In this document: one piece after another, positions 1 to 8,695 of the stretch
Numbering within the stretch: position 1 is the stretch's first letter
How the letters are laid out: every line of letters starts with the position of its first letter
NCBI GenBank assembly: GCA_050294475.1
Contig: JBNKOE010000003.1
Coordinates: 62,001 to 126,000, forward strand
Source of the DNA: Thalassobellus sp050294475
GTDB lineage: Bacteria; Bacteroidota; Bacteroidia; Flavobacteriales; Flavobacteriaceae
Reading direction: 5' to 3'
Length of the DNA stretch: 64,000 bases
Notes under the pieces: model-generated
The model's database searches: none
Told to the model about the DNA's origin: nothing
The model's input: only the letters and a program-made list of their open reading frames with translations
Made by a program: the position numbers and the translations under genes

Positions 1-535
1 CCTCAAGTACAGCCAAATTGGTTACTATTTTTTTAACACATCCAACTCCTGTAAGTGGCAACGAACATTTTTTTAGTAATTTTGATTCGCCTTTTTTATT
101 AGTATGCATCATGGCTACAATAATATTTTCGGCACTAGCAACTAAATCCATAGCACCTCCCATACCTTTTACCATACGTCCTGGTATTTTCCAATTAGCG
201 ATATCACCATTTTCAGCCACTTCCATGGCTCCTAAAATTGTTAAGTCTACATGCTTACCACGAATCATAGAAAAACTCATAGCCGAATCAAAAAAACTAG
301 CTCCAGGCAATGTTGTAATTGTTTGTTTACCTGCATTAATAACATCAGCATCTTCTTCCCCTTCAAAAGGAAAAGGTCCCATGCCTAAAACACCATTTTC
401 ACTTTGAAATTCTACTTCAATATCGTTTCTAACATAATTAGCTACTAAAGTAGGTATACCAATACCTAGATTAACATAATAACCATCTTGCACCTCTTGT
501 GCTATACGTTTCGCTATTCCTGTTTTATCTAACAT
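1..535 (-). CDS. scoB: 3-oxoacid CoA-transferase subunit B (3' end outside window)
   Basis: Subunit B of a two-chain family I CoA-transferase (succinyl-CoA:3-ketoacid type), which moves CoA between succinyl-CoA and acetoacetate or a related acid. The first 178 residues are visible from an ATG at 535 (MLDKTGIAKR...). The SENGVLGMGP stretch carries the glutamate that forms the enzyme-CoA thioester in this family, and GIGIPTLV is the usual N-terminal glycine motif. Four bases separate it from the upstream subunit A gene, so the two are surely co-transcribed. The rest of the gene lies beyond the left edge. The exact acid substrate cannot be read from sequence. Confidence 0.93.
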   Translation of the reverse strand, partial: MLDKTGIAKRIAQEVQDGYYVNLGIGIPTLVANYVRNDIEVEFQSENGVLGMGPFPFEGEEDADVINAGKQTITTLPGASFFDSAMSFSMIRGKHVDLTILGAMEVAENGDIANWKIPGRMVKGMGGAMDLVASAENIIVAMMHTNKKGESKLLKKCSLPLTGVGCVKKIVTNLAVLE

Positions 536-539
536 TTAC

Positions 540-1241
540 TTATATTTTTTGTCTTACTGTACGTTGCTCAATACGTTTCTCATATGTTTCTCCTTGAAAA
601 ATACGTTGAACAAAAATTCCTGGAATATGAATTTGATTAGGGTCTAAAGTTCCTAATGGCACTAATTCTTCAACCTCTGCAACTGTTATTTTAGCTGCAC
701 CACACATATTAGGATTAAAATTTCTAGCCGTACCTTTAAAAATCAAATTTCCAGCAGCATCACCTTTCCAAGCTTTTACAAAAGCAAAATCAGCCTTAAA
801 AGCATGCTCTAACACATACATTTTACCATCAAACTCTCTGGTTTCTTTACCTTCTGCCACTTCTGTTCCGTAACCAGCTGGTGTATAAATAGCAGGAAAA
901 CCTGCCTGAGCTGCTCGACAACGTTCGGCTAATGTTCCTTGAGGTATCAATTCTACATCTAATTCACCTGAAAGCATTTGACGCTCAAATTCATCATTTT
1001 CTCCTACATAAGAAGACACCATTTTTTTTATTTGCTTTTGTTGAAGTAATAAGCCTAAGCCAAAATCGTCTACACCAGCATTATTAGAAATACAAGTTAA
1101 GCCCTTAACACCAAGTTTTACTAATTGCCCAATAGCATTTTCTGGAATGCCACTAAGTCCAAAACCACCAAGCATAAAAGTCATGTTATCTGAAACACCT
1201 TTAAGAGCTAATTCAACATTATCTACTTTCTTATTAATCAT
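540..1241 (-). CDS. scoA: 3-oxoacid CoA-transferase subunit A
   Basis: Subunit A (233 aa) partnering the adjacent subunit B. It contains the glycine-rich GGFGLSGIPE signature of CoA-transferase family I near residue 25 and the GTLAERCRA and TPAGYGTE motifs typical of the alpha chain. I chose the ATG at 1241 (MINKKVDN): the frame stays open to 1307, but the extra 22 residues are rich in Y/I/N and fall outside the family's normal start. It lies immediately upstream of subunit B in an apparent operon for ketone-body or short-chain acid CoA exchange in the cytoplasm. Confidence 0.93.
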   Translation of the reverse strand: MINKKVDNVELALKGVSDNMTFMLGGFGLSGIPENAIGQLVKLGVKGLTCISNNAGVDDFGLGLLLQQKQIKKMVSSYVGENDEFERQMLSGELDVELIPQGTLAERCRAAQAGFPAIYTPAGYGTEVAEGKETREFDGKMYVLEHAFKADFAFVKAWKGDAAGNLIFKGTARNFNPNMCGAAKITVAEVEELVPLGTLDPNQIHIPGIFVQRIFQGETYEKRIEQRTVRQKI

Positions 1242-1384
1242 TATTATGAATTTTAGGTATATAAAATTACGAATAATTGAATTATAAGAATAATCAATGT
1301 CAAACAAAAACCATTCTAAATCAAATGATTTTTGTTCTATTAAAGTTTTATGGAGATTATCTTAATAATATTTAGAAAAAAATA

Positions 1385-3733
1385 TTAAAAATCTAAATCA
1401 TCTGGAATGTCATTAAAGTCATCATTAGTAGCTGTTTTATCTTTAGCTACTTTTGAACAATCAACATTTATTGAAAGATTAGAGGGTTTTTCAAAACCTG
1501 CTTTAGAAATATTTAAAGTTTCATCGGCATAGCAACTTTTCATATAAACACCCCAAATAGGCAATGCCATTGCTGCCCCTTGTCCGTATGTAATACTAGC
1601 AAAGTGAGCTGCTCTATCTTCTGCTCCAACCCAAACACCAGTTACTAAATTTGGCACTATACCCATAAACCAACCATCACTTTGGTTTTGAGTAGTACCT
1701 GTTTTTCCTGCTATAGGATTTTTAAATTCATAAGGATAGCCTGTTATTATTTTTCTGTAGTCTACCCTATAGGCATCAGCACCTTTACTTCTTAATCGAG
1801 CTCCTGAACCAGATTGTGTAACTCCTTCCATAAGCTTCAAAGTAACATAAGCTGTTTCTTCACTTAAAACATCGCGTGTTTCTGGCTTAAACTGATACAA
1901 AATAGTGCCATTTTTATCTTCAATGTTTGTAACCATTACAGGTTTCGTATACACGCCTTTATTTGCAAAAGCTGAATATGCACCTACCATTTCATAAACA
2001 CTTAAATCTGGTGTTCCTAATGCTATAGATGGCACTGGAGGTATATCAGATTCAATACCTAGTTTTTTAGCTAAATCGGCAACAGTTTGCGGCCCCACTT
2101 TATCAATTAATCTTGCGGTTATAGTGTTTACTGAATTAGCTAATGCATTTTTTAAAGTTCTTATTCCTCCATAATCATTGTCACCTCCTGAATTCTTTGG
2201 ACACCATTCTTCTAGGTTTCCATATTTATTTGCATCTATACAAAATGGCGTATCTGGAAATTCATCACATGGTGACAAATGAAGCTGATCAACAGCGGCT
2301 GTATAAACAAATGGTTTAAAAGTAGAACCAACTTGTCGTTTTCCTTGTTTTACCATATCGTATTGAAAATGACGATAATTAATACCTCCAACCCAAGCTT
2401 TTACATGACCTGTTTGTGGATCCATAGACATTATACCTGTGCGTAAAAACGATTTATAGTAACGCATAGAATCTATAGGTTTCATAATTGTATCTACTTC
2501 ACTTGCCTTTCCATCTTTCCAGGCAAAAACAGTCATTTTAGTAGGTTTTTGAAATGATGCTATAATTTCTTTATCAGACTTACCTTCATTTCTCATTATT
2601 CTCCATCGTTCGCCTTGTCTCATAGAACGATTTAATAAATCATCTATTTCATTTTTATTTAATTCTAAAAAAGGAGCAGTTGGATTACGTTTTGGTGTGT
2701 TTTGATTAAAAAACTCTGCTTGCAACCTTGACATATGCTGTTGCACAGCATCCTCTGCATATTGTTGCATTCGAGAATCAATAGTGGTGTAAATTTTTAA
2801 CCCATCACTATTTATATTCCATTTTGTACCATCTGGCTTTGGATTATTCTTTATCCAATCCTTCATAAATCCTCTTAAATACTCTCTAAAATAAGTTGCA
2901 GTTCCTTCACGATGTGATTCTGGTGAATAGTTTAAATCGAGTTCTGTTTTTTGAAGCGAATCTTTAACAGTTTCATCTAAATAACCATACTTTACCATTT
3001 GAGCTAAAACTACATTACGTCTGTTTTTAACACCAACAGGATTTCTTCTTGGGTTATATAATGCAGAATTTTTAAACATCCCTACCAACATAGCCGATTC
3101 TTTTAAATCAAGATCTATAGGTTCTTTTCCAAAATATATTCTAGCTGCACTACGAATGCCATCAGCATTATTTAAAAAATCGTAAATATTAAAATACTGT
3201 GCTATAATTTCTTCTTTAGTGTATTGGCGTTCTAAACGAATGGCAATAATCCATTCTCTAACTTTTTGAGAAAGTTTCTCAATAATATTTGCTTTTTCTC
3301 TATTGTGAAATAATTGTTTTGCTAATTGCTGTGAAATTGTACTAGCTCCTCCCTTTTTTCCTAAAAAAAAGGCTGCTCTTAAAGTACCGCGTGCGTCAAT
3401 TCCAGAATGCTCATGAAAACGCGCATCCTCAGTAGCAATTAAAGCATCTACTAAATCTGGTGATAAATCATCATAACTTACAGGGGTTCTATTATCGTTA
3501 AAATAGAATTTCCCTAATGTTTTCCCGTCGGAAGAAATTATTTCGGTTGCTAAGTTTGTTTCAGGGTTTTCTAATTGGGTATGATCTGGCATATCTCCAA
3601 AAACACCCCAAGAAGCCAATAAAAATATAAATATGATTAAAAATATACCTCCTAAAAATAATATCCAAAACCAACGGATGTATTTCGAGAAATCTTGAAT
3701 TGAAGCTTTTGTGTCTTTTTTTACTTTTGCCAT
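1385..3733 (-). CDS. mrcA: Class A penicillin-binding protein 1A (bifunctional)
   Basis: Peptidoglycan synthase of 782 aa with glycosyltransferase and transpeptidase activities, anchored in the inner membrane. Seen in order: cytoplasmic basic N-terminus, one TM segment (about 20-42), a GT51 domain with catalytic Glu102 in ATEDARFHEHSG and the GGASTISQQLAKQLF motif (128-142), then a transpeptidase domain with SxxK at Ser470-Lys473 (GSTFKPF), SVN at 534-536 and KTGT at 677-680. All catalytic motifs are intact. The C-terminal tail is acidic. It sits downstream of gldH and ricT on the same strand, separated by a short palindromic repeat. Confidence 0.96.
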   Translation of the reverse strand: MAKVKKDTKASIQDFSKYIRWFWILFLGGIFLIIFIFLLASWGVFGDMPDHTQLENPETNLATEIISSDGKTLGKFYFNDNRTPVSYDDLSPDLVDALIATEDARFHEHSGIDARGTLRAAFFLGKKGGASTISQQLAKQLFHNREKANIIEKLSQKVREWIIAIRLERQYTKEEIIAQYFNIYDFLNNADGIRSAARIYFGKEPIDLDLKESAMLVGMFKNSALYNPRRNPVGVKNRRNVVLAQMVKYGYLDETVKDSLQKTELDLNYSPESHREGTATYFREYLRGFMKDWIKNNPKPDGTKWNINSDGLKIYTTIDSRMQQYAEDAVQQHMSRLQAEFFNQNTPKRNPTAPFLELNKNEIDDLLNRSMRQGERWRIMRNEGKSDKEIIASFQKPTKMTVFAWKDGKASEVDTIMKPIDSMRYYKSFLRTGIMSMDPQTGHVKAWVGGINYRHFQYDMVKQGKRQVGSTFKPFVYTAAVDQLHLSPCDEFPDTPFCIDANKYGNLEEWCPKNSGGDNDYGGIRTLKNALANSVNTITARLIDKVGPQTVADLAKKLGIESDIPPVPSIALGTPDLSVYEMVGAYSAFANKGVYTKPVMVTNIEDKNGTILYQFKPETRDVLSEETAYVTLKLMEGVTQSGSGARLRSKGADAYRVDYRKIITGYPYEFKNPIAGKTGTTQNQSDGWFMGIVPNLVTGVWVGAEDRAAHFASITYGQGAAMALPIWGVYMKSCYADETLNISKAGFEKPSNLSINVDCSKVAKDKTATNDDFNDIPDDLDF

Positions 3734-3748
3734 GTACTTTGGGTTAAT

Positions 3749-3792
3749 ACATCTCGATACTATTTCGCCAAAACGAAATCACTCGATGTGAC
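3749..3792. repeat. Intergenic palindromic repeat (mrcA-gldH gap)
   Basis: An imperfect inverted repeat fills the gap: acatctcgat...tatttcg on the left pairs with cgaaat...tcgatgt on the right around a ccaaa loop, and it ends in gtgac. The shape and the gac(a) end resemble the short dispersed palindromes found between genes in Flavobacteriaceae. It could fold in the gldH-mrcA transcript. Confidence 0.55.
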
Positions 3793-3796
3793 ATTA

Positions 3797-4300
3797 TTAA
3801 TTATTATTTTTATTTTCTACTCTAAAACCAACATCTGTTATACCTTCAAGCTCTGTAACACCATTTACTTTTCCGTATTCTCGCATTGCCTGCTGAATAT
3901 TAACAGTATATTCTCCTATTTCATTAAAAACAAAAGAGTCTTCATATCCTTTATACCAAAGCTTGTTTTCTTTAACATCGGTTAACCCTGTTCCTAAAAG
4001 CTTTCCGCTAGGATCTGCCATACGATATTCTAAAGTGTCTTTAATTGTTTTACCGTGCGGATAAACCATTTCGACAATTAAAAACAAATTATTGTACTTG
4101 TAAGCATTTGTATTTCTTAGGTTTACAAATAAATTATAGTTTTTTATTGAATCGGGAGGGTTTACTTTAAAGCTTATTATAGAATCTTTATGCCATGAAT
4201 TTGGCACCGATTTATATTCATCAAAAACACGATTTGAATCGCAAGACACAAATACAAAAGAAAAAATTAAAAAAAATAACGAGACATTATTTCGAAACAT
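3797..4300 (-). CDS. gldH: Gliding motility lipoprotein GldH
   Basis: Lipoprotein (167 aa) of the GldH family, which is required for Flavobacterium-type gliding and is associated with the type IX secretion/gliding machinery. The signal peptide ends in FVSC with the lipid-bearing Cys at residue 20. The body carries the conserved stretch NLFLIVEMVYPHGKTIKDTL and ADPSGKLLGTGLTDVKE. Its start overlaps the 3' end of ricT by 14 bp, which implies translational coupling. The ricT-gldH-PBP1A order is, from memory, common in Flavobacteriaceae. Confidence 0.9.
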   Translation of the reverse strand: MFRNNVSLFFLIFSFVFVSCDSNRVFDEYKSVPNSWHKDSIISFKVNPPDSIKNYNLFVNLRNTNAYKYNNLFLIVEMVYPHGKTIKDTLEYRMADPSGKLLGTGLTDVKENKLWYKGYEDSFVFNEIGEYTVNIQQAMREYGKVNGVTELEGITDVGFRVENKNNN

Positions 4301-5561
4301 TTTTACTGTTTTGAGGTTTAGGTTTTCTTCTATTATTGCTTTTTTTATTTCTATTACTTTTATTAGGATTATTCTTAGGCGCTACTTTTTTATTAGCTTG
4401 ATTAGCTTGATTTCCTTGATTCCTTTTCTGATTAGGTTTCCTCCTATTATTTTTACGTTTATTATTACCTTTTGGACTATCGAAACGTGTTAAACTATCC
4501 TGTCCTACAACGTTTTCAAATTCTGCTTTAGTATCTTCTACAAGATCTGATGCATACTCTTCTAAACTTGCAACAGGTTTATTCTTTTTATTAGCATCAA
4601 TAATTTCGTTGGCTTGCTGGGTCGTTATCTTGTGCCAATTCATCCATTCGCCTTCATAAGCATACCACATGTGTCCTTTAAAAATATCTGTTTTTTGACA
4701 AACAGCAATTCCCTTTTCTGTTTTAAGTTTAATATCTGTTTTAGGAAAACTCTTTAAAGCATCTAGATAAGAATCTAATTCATAATTTAAGCAACATTTT
4801 AACTTACCACATTGTCCTGCTAATTTTTGAGGATTTAAAGATAATTGCTGATAACGTGCTGCAGAAGTACTAACCGAACGAAAATCGGTTAACCAAGTAG
4901 AACAACACAACTCACGTCCGCATGAACCAATACCTCCAAGTCTCGAGGCTTCTTGACGAAACCCAACTTGTCTCATTTCTATACGCGTTCTAAACTCGCG
5001 TGCAAAAACTTTAATTAGTTCACGAAAATCAACACGTTCTTCGGCTGTATAATAAAATGTAACTTTACTAGCATCACCTTGAAATTCAATATCTGAAATC
5101 TTCATTTGAAGTTTCAAATCGATTGCAAATTGACGCGCTCTTACCTTCATAGGTTCCTCTTTATCGCGTGCCGTTTGCCAAATATCAATATCTTTTTGGC
5201 TTGCTTTTCTATATATTTTTAATAGTTCTTCTGGAGTTTCAGAAATATTTTTGCGTTTCATTTGAACACGTACTAATTCCCCCGTAAGGGTAACCATACC
5301 AATATCATGACCAGATTGTGCTTGTGTTGCAACAATATCGCCAATGCTTAACGTTAAATTTTCGGTGTTTTTATAGTAGTTTTTTCTACCGTTTTTAAAA
5401 CGAACCTCAACCCAATCAAATGGTTTTTCTCCATTTGGAAGTGACATGTTTGATAACCAATCAAAAACAGTTAATTTATTACAACTATCTGTACCACAAG
5501 TACCATTATTTTTGCAGCCTTTTGGTGAGCCGTCTTTTGTTGAGCAACTTGCGCAAGCCAT
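4287..5561 (-). CDS. ricT: PSP1/RicT-family regulatory protein
   Basis: PSP1 C-terminal domain protein (424 aa), homologous to B. subtilis YaaT/RicT, a subunit of an Fe-S-containing regulatory complex that affects RNA processing and development. Seen: a Cys-rich N-terminus (CASC, then C..C..C within the first 28 residues), a central PSP1 region with GGIGSCGRELCCSTWL and GKLKCCLNYE, which supply further conserved cysteines, and a C-terminal low-complexity tail from about residue 365 of N, K, R, Q repeats that looks like a disordered RNA-binding-like extension. The role in Bacteroidota is not established. The tail is an addition relative to the Bacillus protein. Confidence 0.85.
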   Translation of the reverse strand: MACASCSTKDGSPKGCKNNGTCGTDSCNKLTVFDWLSNMSLPNGEKPFDWVEVRFKNGRKNYYKNTENLTLSIGDIVATQAQSGHDIGMVTLTGELVRVQMKRKNISETPEELLKIYRKASQKDIDIWQTARDKEEPMKVRARQFAIDLKLQMKISDIEFQGDASKVTFYYTAEERVDFRELIKVFAREFRTRIEMRQVGFRQEASRLGGIGSCGRELCCSTWLTDFRSVSTSAARYQQLSLNPQKLAGQCGKLKCCLNYELDSYLDALKSFPKTDIKLKTEKGIAVCQKTDIFKGHMWYAYEGEWMNWHKITTQQANEIIDANKKNKPVASLEEYASDLVEDTKAEFENVVGQDSLTRFDSPKGNNKRKNNRRKPNQKRNQGNQANQANKKVAPKNNPNKSNRNKKSNNRRKPKPQNSKNVSK

Positions 5562-5761
5562 ATTATTTTTATATATTGAATTCGTTAATAATTAGATTAT
5601 TACGAATGAAGGTTTATAAATATTTTAGTTTTCCGCCTTTGCGAAAACAAGAATAAAAAGCACTTTTTTAAAATTTAATTTTAAAAAATGGCGTTTGGAT
5701 GTAAAGATAAGATTAAAATACCAACAAATAAAGAATTTCTTAAAACCAAAATTCTGTATTT

Positions 5762-5823
5762 AGATTCCCGTTTTCACGGGAATGACAATTTCAATGGAAA
5801 CACCAAGGCTTTGCCTTTGTGAA
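5762..5823. repeat. Two tandem hairpins upstream of ricT
   Basis: The 290-bp gap between the ferredoxin gene and ricT holds two adjacent palindromes: attcccgt/acgggaat (5764-5783, followed by gacaa) and caccaaggc/gcctttgtg (5801-5821). The first is the widespread flavobacterial intergenic palindrome that ends in GACAA. It may also act as a weak 3' end for the trhO-trhP-ferredoxin transcript, although no long T-run follows. Nothing else was recognised in the gap. Confidence 0.65.
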
Positions 5824-5851
5824 TTATTTCTTGATAAAAATTGAAAAACAT

Positions 5852-6082
5852 TTAAACACTTTTAACGTCAATAATCTTTACAGGACAAGCTTTTGAAGCA
5901 TTCTCACAATCATCAAGAATAGCTTCTTCGTTAGATTTTAAAGTAAAAAATCCTTTTTTATCAACCGCATGTAATAAAACCGATTTTCCGTCTTTTTTAG
6001 ACATTTGAAATTGTTTTGGTGCTAATTCTACACAATAATTACACCCAATACATTTATTACGCTGTAATGTTATTACAACCAT
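5852..6082 (-). CDS. Small single-cluster [4Fe-4S] ferredoxin
   Basis: 76-aa ferredoxin. Cys11, Cys14 and Cys17 (CIGCNYC) with Cys66 in the CP motif (ACPVKI) give the ligands of one [4Fe-4S] cluster. The fourth Cys of the first motif of two-cluster ferredoxins is absent, so a second cluster is not expected. Its ATG overlaps the trhP stop by one base (TAATG), so the two are translationally coupled and the electron-transfer partner is plausibly the U32 tRNA hydroxylase. That partnership is inference from gene order. Confidence 0.88.
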   Translation of the reverse strand: MVVITLQRNKCIGCNYCVELAPKQFQMSKKDGKSVLLHAVDKKGFFTLKSNEEAILDDCENASKACPVKIIDVKSV

Positions 6083-7326
6083 TAGGCTTCTACTTTACTT
6101 TCTACAATTTTATACAATTTATCGGATGGTCTAATTCTAAAACCTAACGGAATGGTTACCATATCACCTTTTGTCCCTTTCGTAGATTTTTCATCGTTCA
6201 CCATCATATCGCTAACTTCAACTTCCTGTGCGCCAGTTGTTGGACCTGTAATTAAAATAGTATCTCCTATTGAAATATCATAAGCTTCAATTTTAAACTC
6301 ACCAATTTGAGGTTTCGGGAAATAATGTGTTCCCTTACCTAAATACACTTTCTTTTGAGTAGCATGCGATCCTGAACCTGTTGCCCATTCTCCTAGCTTT
6401 TGACCTAAATAATATCCATTCCAAAAACCTCGATTATATACTTTCTCAAGTTCTTGCATCCATGTAATTACTTTTTCTTTTTGATATGTTCCTTTATCTA
6501 AACTATCAATAGCATCACGATAACAAGAAATTACTTTAGCGACATACTCTGGTGCTCTTCCGCGTCCTTCAATTTTTAAAACGGTAATACCAGCATTTAC
6601 AACTTCATCTAAAATATCGATAGTACACAAATCTTTTGGAGACATGATATACTCATTATCAATTTCCATTTCAAAACCTGTTTCTTGTTCGATAACCGTA
6701 TATTTTTTTCTGCAATTTTGTTTACAAGCCCCTCTATTTGCTGAAGAATTATAAGAATGTAAACTCATATAACACTTACCCGAAACCGCCATACAAAGAG
6801 CTCCATGTCCAAAAACCTCAATTTCTACAAGTTTTCCTGAAGGACCTTTTATTTGGTCTTTTTCTATTTGTTCTGTTATCTTTTTTACTTGTCTTAAACT
6901 AAGCTCTCTACTCAATACCATCGTATCGGCAAACATGGCATAAAACTTTACCGTTTCAATATTGGTAATGTTTATTTGTGTAGAGATATGTACTTCCATA
7001 CCCATTTCTCTAGCTGCCATAATAACAGCTTGATCCATTGCAATAACAGCAGTAATTCCTGCTTCCTTGGCTTTATTAATTAAAGTTTTTACAATAGATA
7101 AATCGTGATCGTAAATAATCGTGTTTAAGGTTAAATACGTTCTTACATTTTTTAGCTGACACCGTTTTGCTATTTCTGGTAAATCATCTAAAGTAAAATT
7201 TACAGAAGCTCTAGCACGCATATTTAATTGTTCAACACCAAAATACACAGAGTCTGCTCCATTATCTAAAGCGGCTTGCAAGGATTCAAAATTTCCTGCT
7301 GGAGCCATTAATTCTATTTTTTGCAT
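6082..7326 (-). CDS. trhP: U32-family tRNA hydroxylation protein TrhP (YegQ-like)
   Basis: Peptidase-U32-family protein (414 aa) related to E. coli YegQ/TrhP, which makes 5-hydroxyuridine at tRNA position 34 using prephenate rather than O2. Seen: ELMAPAGNFESLQAALDNGA at the N-terminus, and the U32 signature GHGALCMAVSGKC near residues 178-190 with conserved Cys residues that continue into RGACKQNCR (probable Fe-S site). I start at the ATG at 7326 (MQKIELMAPAG). The frame is open to 7365, but that longer form would overlap trhO and add a non-conserved leader. Older annotations call this family collagenase-like protease. The tRNA role is by homology. Confidence 0.87.
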   Translation of the reverse strand: MQKIELMAPAGNFESLQAALDNGADSVYFGVEQLNMRARASVNFTLDDLPEIAKRCQLKNVRTYLTLNTIIYDHDLSIVKTLINKAKEAGITAVIAMDQAVIMAAREMGMEVHISTQINITNIETVKFYAMFADTMVLSRELSLRQVKKITEQIEKDQIKGPSGKLVEIEVFGHGALCMAVSGKCYMSLHSYNSSANRGACKQNCRKKYTVIEQETGFEMEIDNEYIMSPKDLCTIDILDEVVNAGITVLKIEGRGRAPEYVAKVISCYRDAIDSLDKGTYQKEKVITWMQELEKVYNRGFWNGYYLGQKLGEWATGSGSHATQKKVYLGKGTHYFPKPQIGEFKIEAYDISIGDTILITGPTTGAQEVEVSDMMVNDEKSTKGTKGDMVTIPLGFRIRPSDKLYKIVESKVEA

Positions 7327-7336
7327 AATCCTTAGT

Positions 7337-8410
7337 TTAATGTTCTTTGGTTTTGAAAGTTTCAAAAATGTTTCTCAAATCTTTTTTATAGGGAAGATGG
7401 TCTGCTCGACCCTTTTTAAAGATATCATTACTGTTACCTTGCCCTTTACGAAGTGCTTTTTGCTCTTCATAAGGCAATCTATTTATTTCCATACAAGTTG
7501 AAGAACAGCAGTTTTCCATGGCTTCTTTACACTTAGGACATTGAATAAATAATAAATGACACGCTTCATTAGCACAATTGGTATGTACATCGAAAGGTTC
7601 ACCACATTGGTGACAATTGGCTATAACATCATCACTAATACGTTCTGCTCGTCTATCATCAAATACAAAGTTTTTACCAAGAAATTTATTTTCTAATTTT
7701 TTTTCATTTACCTGTCTGGTATATTCAATAATGCCACCTTCTAACTGGTAAACATTTTTAAAGCCTTTATGCTTAAAATATGCACTAGCTTTTTCGCAAC
7801 GAATACCACCTGTGCAATACATAACCAAGTTTTTATCTTCTTTATGGTCTTTTAAATCTTCTTCAATAATATCTAAAGAATCTCTAAACGTATCAACATC
7901 TGGAGTTACAGCATTTTTAAAATGACCTATTTCGCTTTCATAATGATTACGCATATCAACCAAAACGGTATTTTCATCTTCTATAAACTGATTAAACTCT
8001 TCTGCTTTTAAATGAATACCTTTATTAGTAACATCAAACGTATCATCATTTAAACCATCAGCAACAATCTTTTTTCTAACTTTTACTTTAAGCTTTAAAA
8101 ACGATTTATTGTCTTGTTCTATCGCAATATTTAATCGGATATCTTTTAAAAATTCAATGGAATCTAAATGAGTTTTAAATTCATTAAAACGGTCGGCTGG
8201 TAATGATAATTGTCCATTAATGCCTTCATGAGCCACATAAATTCTACCCAAAACGTCTAATGCATTCCAAGTAAGAAACAAATGGTCTCTAAAAATTTGT
8301 GGATTGCCAATTTTGGCATATTGATAAAAAGAAAGTGTTAATCGATTTTTTCCTGCTTTATCGATTAATTCGGCTCTTTCTTTTGCGCTTAACTTATTGT
8401 ACAGTTGCAT
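7337..8410 (-). CDS. trhO: tRNA uridine-34 hydroxylase TrhO (rhodanese domain)
   Basis: Protein of the TrhO/YceA family (357 aa), which hydroxylates tRNA U34 to ho5U in an O2-dependent reaction. The rhodanese domain lies at about 135-235 with the active-site loop CTGGIR beginning at Cys199. The N-terminal acylphosphatase-like domain contains the conserved HEGING (about 61-66). The C-terminus has many Cys pairs (CHQCGEP, CANEAC, CPKC, CCSSTC), typical of the long form and probably zinc-binding. It is the first gene of a trhO-trhP-ferredoxin operon; the upstream promoter elements at 8451-8482 fit. Confidence 0.92.
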   Translation of the reverse strand: MQLYNKLSAKERAELIDKAGKNRLTLSFYQYAKIGNPQIFRDHLFLTWNALDVLGRIYVAHEGINGQLSLPADRFNEFKTHLDSIEFLKDIRLNIAIEQDNKSFLKLKVKVRKKIVADGLNDDTFDVTNKGIHLKAEEFNQFIEDENTVLVDMRNHYESEIGHFKNAVTPDVDTFRDSLDIIEEDLKDHKEDKNLVMYCTGGIRCEKASAYFKHKGFKNVYQLEGGIIEYTRQVNEKKLENKFLGKNFVFDDRRAERISDDVIANCHQCGEPFDVHTNCANEACHLLFIQCPKCKEAMENCCSSTCMEINRLPYEEQKALRKGQGNSNDIFKKGRADHLPYKKDLRNIFETFKTKEH

Positions 8411-8450
8411 GCTATACTAATTTTTAAGGTTAAAGAATATTTTAAAGCCG

Positions 8451-8482
8451 CAAAAGTACGGTTTTTAAAAAAAGTACCCAAT
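8451..8482 (-). promoter_or_regulatory. Bacteroidota housekeeping promoter for trhO
   Basis: On the minus strand ATTG (8482-8479) is followed after 20 nt by TACTTTTG (8458-8451), a perfect TAnnTTTG -7 element. This matches the published Bacteroidota sigma consensus layout (TTG, about 17-23 nt, TAnnTTTG). The transcript would begin near 8444, giving a 5' UTR of about 35 nt. Confidence 0.65.
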
Positions 8483-8487
8483 TTAAA

Positions 8488-8594
8488 ATAAAAAAGCACC
8501 TAATATAATAGGTGCTTAAGTAATTAGTTTGAGTTAATCAGCATGTAAAAATGCCCTAGTTAGTCAATTTCATAGCAAAAATCTTCTCACTTTA
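8488..8594 (-). ncRNA. Candidate ECF-controlled small RNA
   Basis: An ECF-type promoter at 8600-8626 and the leftward terminator at 8490-8517 bracket about 105 nt with no credible ORF (only a 5-codon MKLTN frame). A small internal hairpin (gcat/atgc around 8541-8556) precedes the terminator stem. This layout (sigma-dependent promoter, about 100 nt, strong intrinsic terminator) is that of envelope-stress small RNAs in other bacteria. It is inferred from sequence alone; an alternative is a leader that occasionally reads through into trhO. Confidence 0.45.
8490..8517 (-). terminator. Leftward intrinsic terminator upstream of the trhO promoter
   Basis: A 9-bp perfect stem (AAGCACCTA / TAGGTGCTT, 6-nt loop) is followed on the minus strand by a U-run (six consecutive A on the plus strand, 8490-8495). 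The plus-strand side has no T-run, so it works leftward only. It lies just upstream of the trhO promoter and downstream of no annotated gene. It therefore ends an RNA that starts in the trhO-recA gap. Confidence 0.75.
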
Positions 8595-8599
8595 TTTAC

Positions 8600-8626
8600 T
8601 AGATGCAAAATGTTTAAAAAGGTTGC
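8600..8626 (-). promoter_or_regulatory. ECF-type promoter (leftward, toward small RNA)
   Basis: The minus strand reads GCAACC (8626-8621), a 15-nt spacer beginning TTTT, then CATCTA (8605-8600). The promoter in front of the lipoprotein/ECF operon at 9743-9769 has the same GCAACCTTTT and GCATCTA blocks at identical spacing. The AAC core, 18 nt, then TCTA has the geometry of ECF (sigma-E-like) promoters. Confidence 0.6.
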
Positions 8627-8634
8627 GTCATAAA

Positions 8635-8666
8635 ATTGTATGATGATAAAAGATATACTATTTTAG
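8635..8666 (+). promoter_or_regulatory. Probable recA promoter
   Basis: ATTG (8635-8638), a 20-nt spacer, then TATTTTAG (8659-8666), one base off TAnnTTTG. The expected start is near 8672, about 24 nt before the recA ATG. It overlaps the region just upstream of the leftward ECF-type promoter, so the two promoters are back to back. No LexA-like dyad was seen. Confidence 0.45.
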
Positions 8667-8695
8667 CATACTACTTCAGAAAAAAATAAATTAAA

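Noticed and set aside
18..407. Open frame on the plus strand over the CoA-transferase subunit B gene
   Set aside because: It is antisense to a clear, conserved coding region and has no recognisable protein features.
8520..8695. tRNA, 6S or other known RNA in the trhO-recA gap
   Set aside because: No cloverleaf or known RNA fold was recognised; only the promoter/terminator layout supports an RNA here.
8620..8695. SOS (LexA) box upstream of recA
   Set aside because: No palindromic operator was seen; many Flavobacteriaceae lack a classical LexA regulon.
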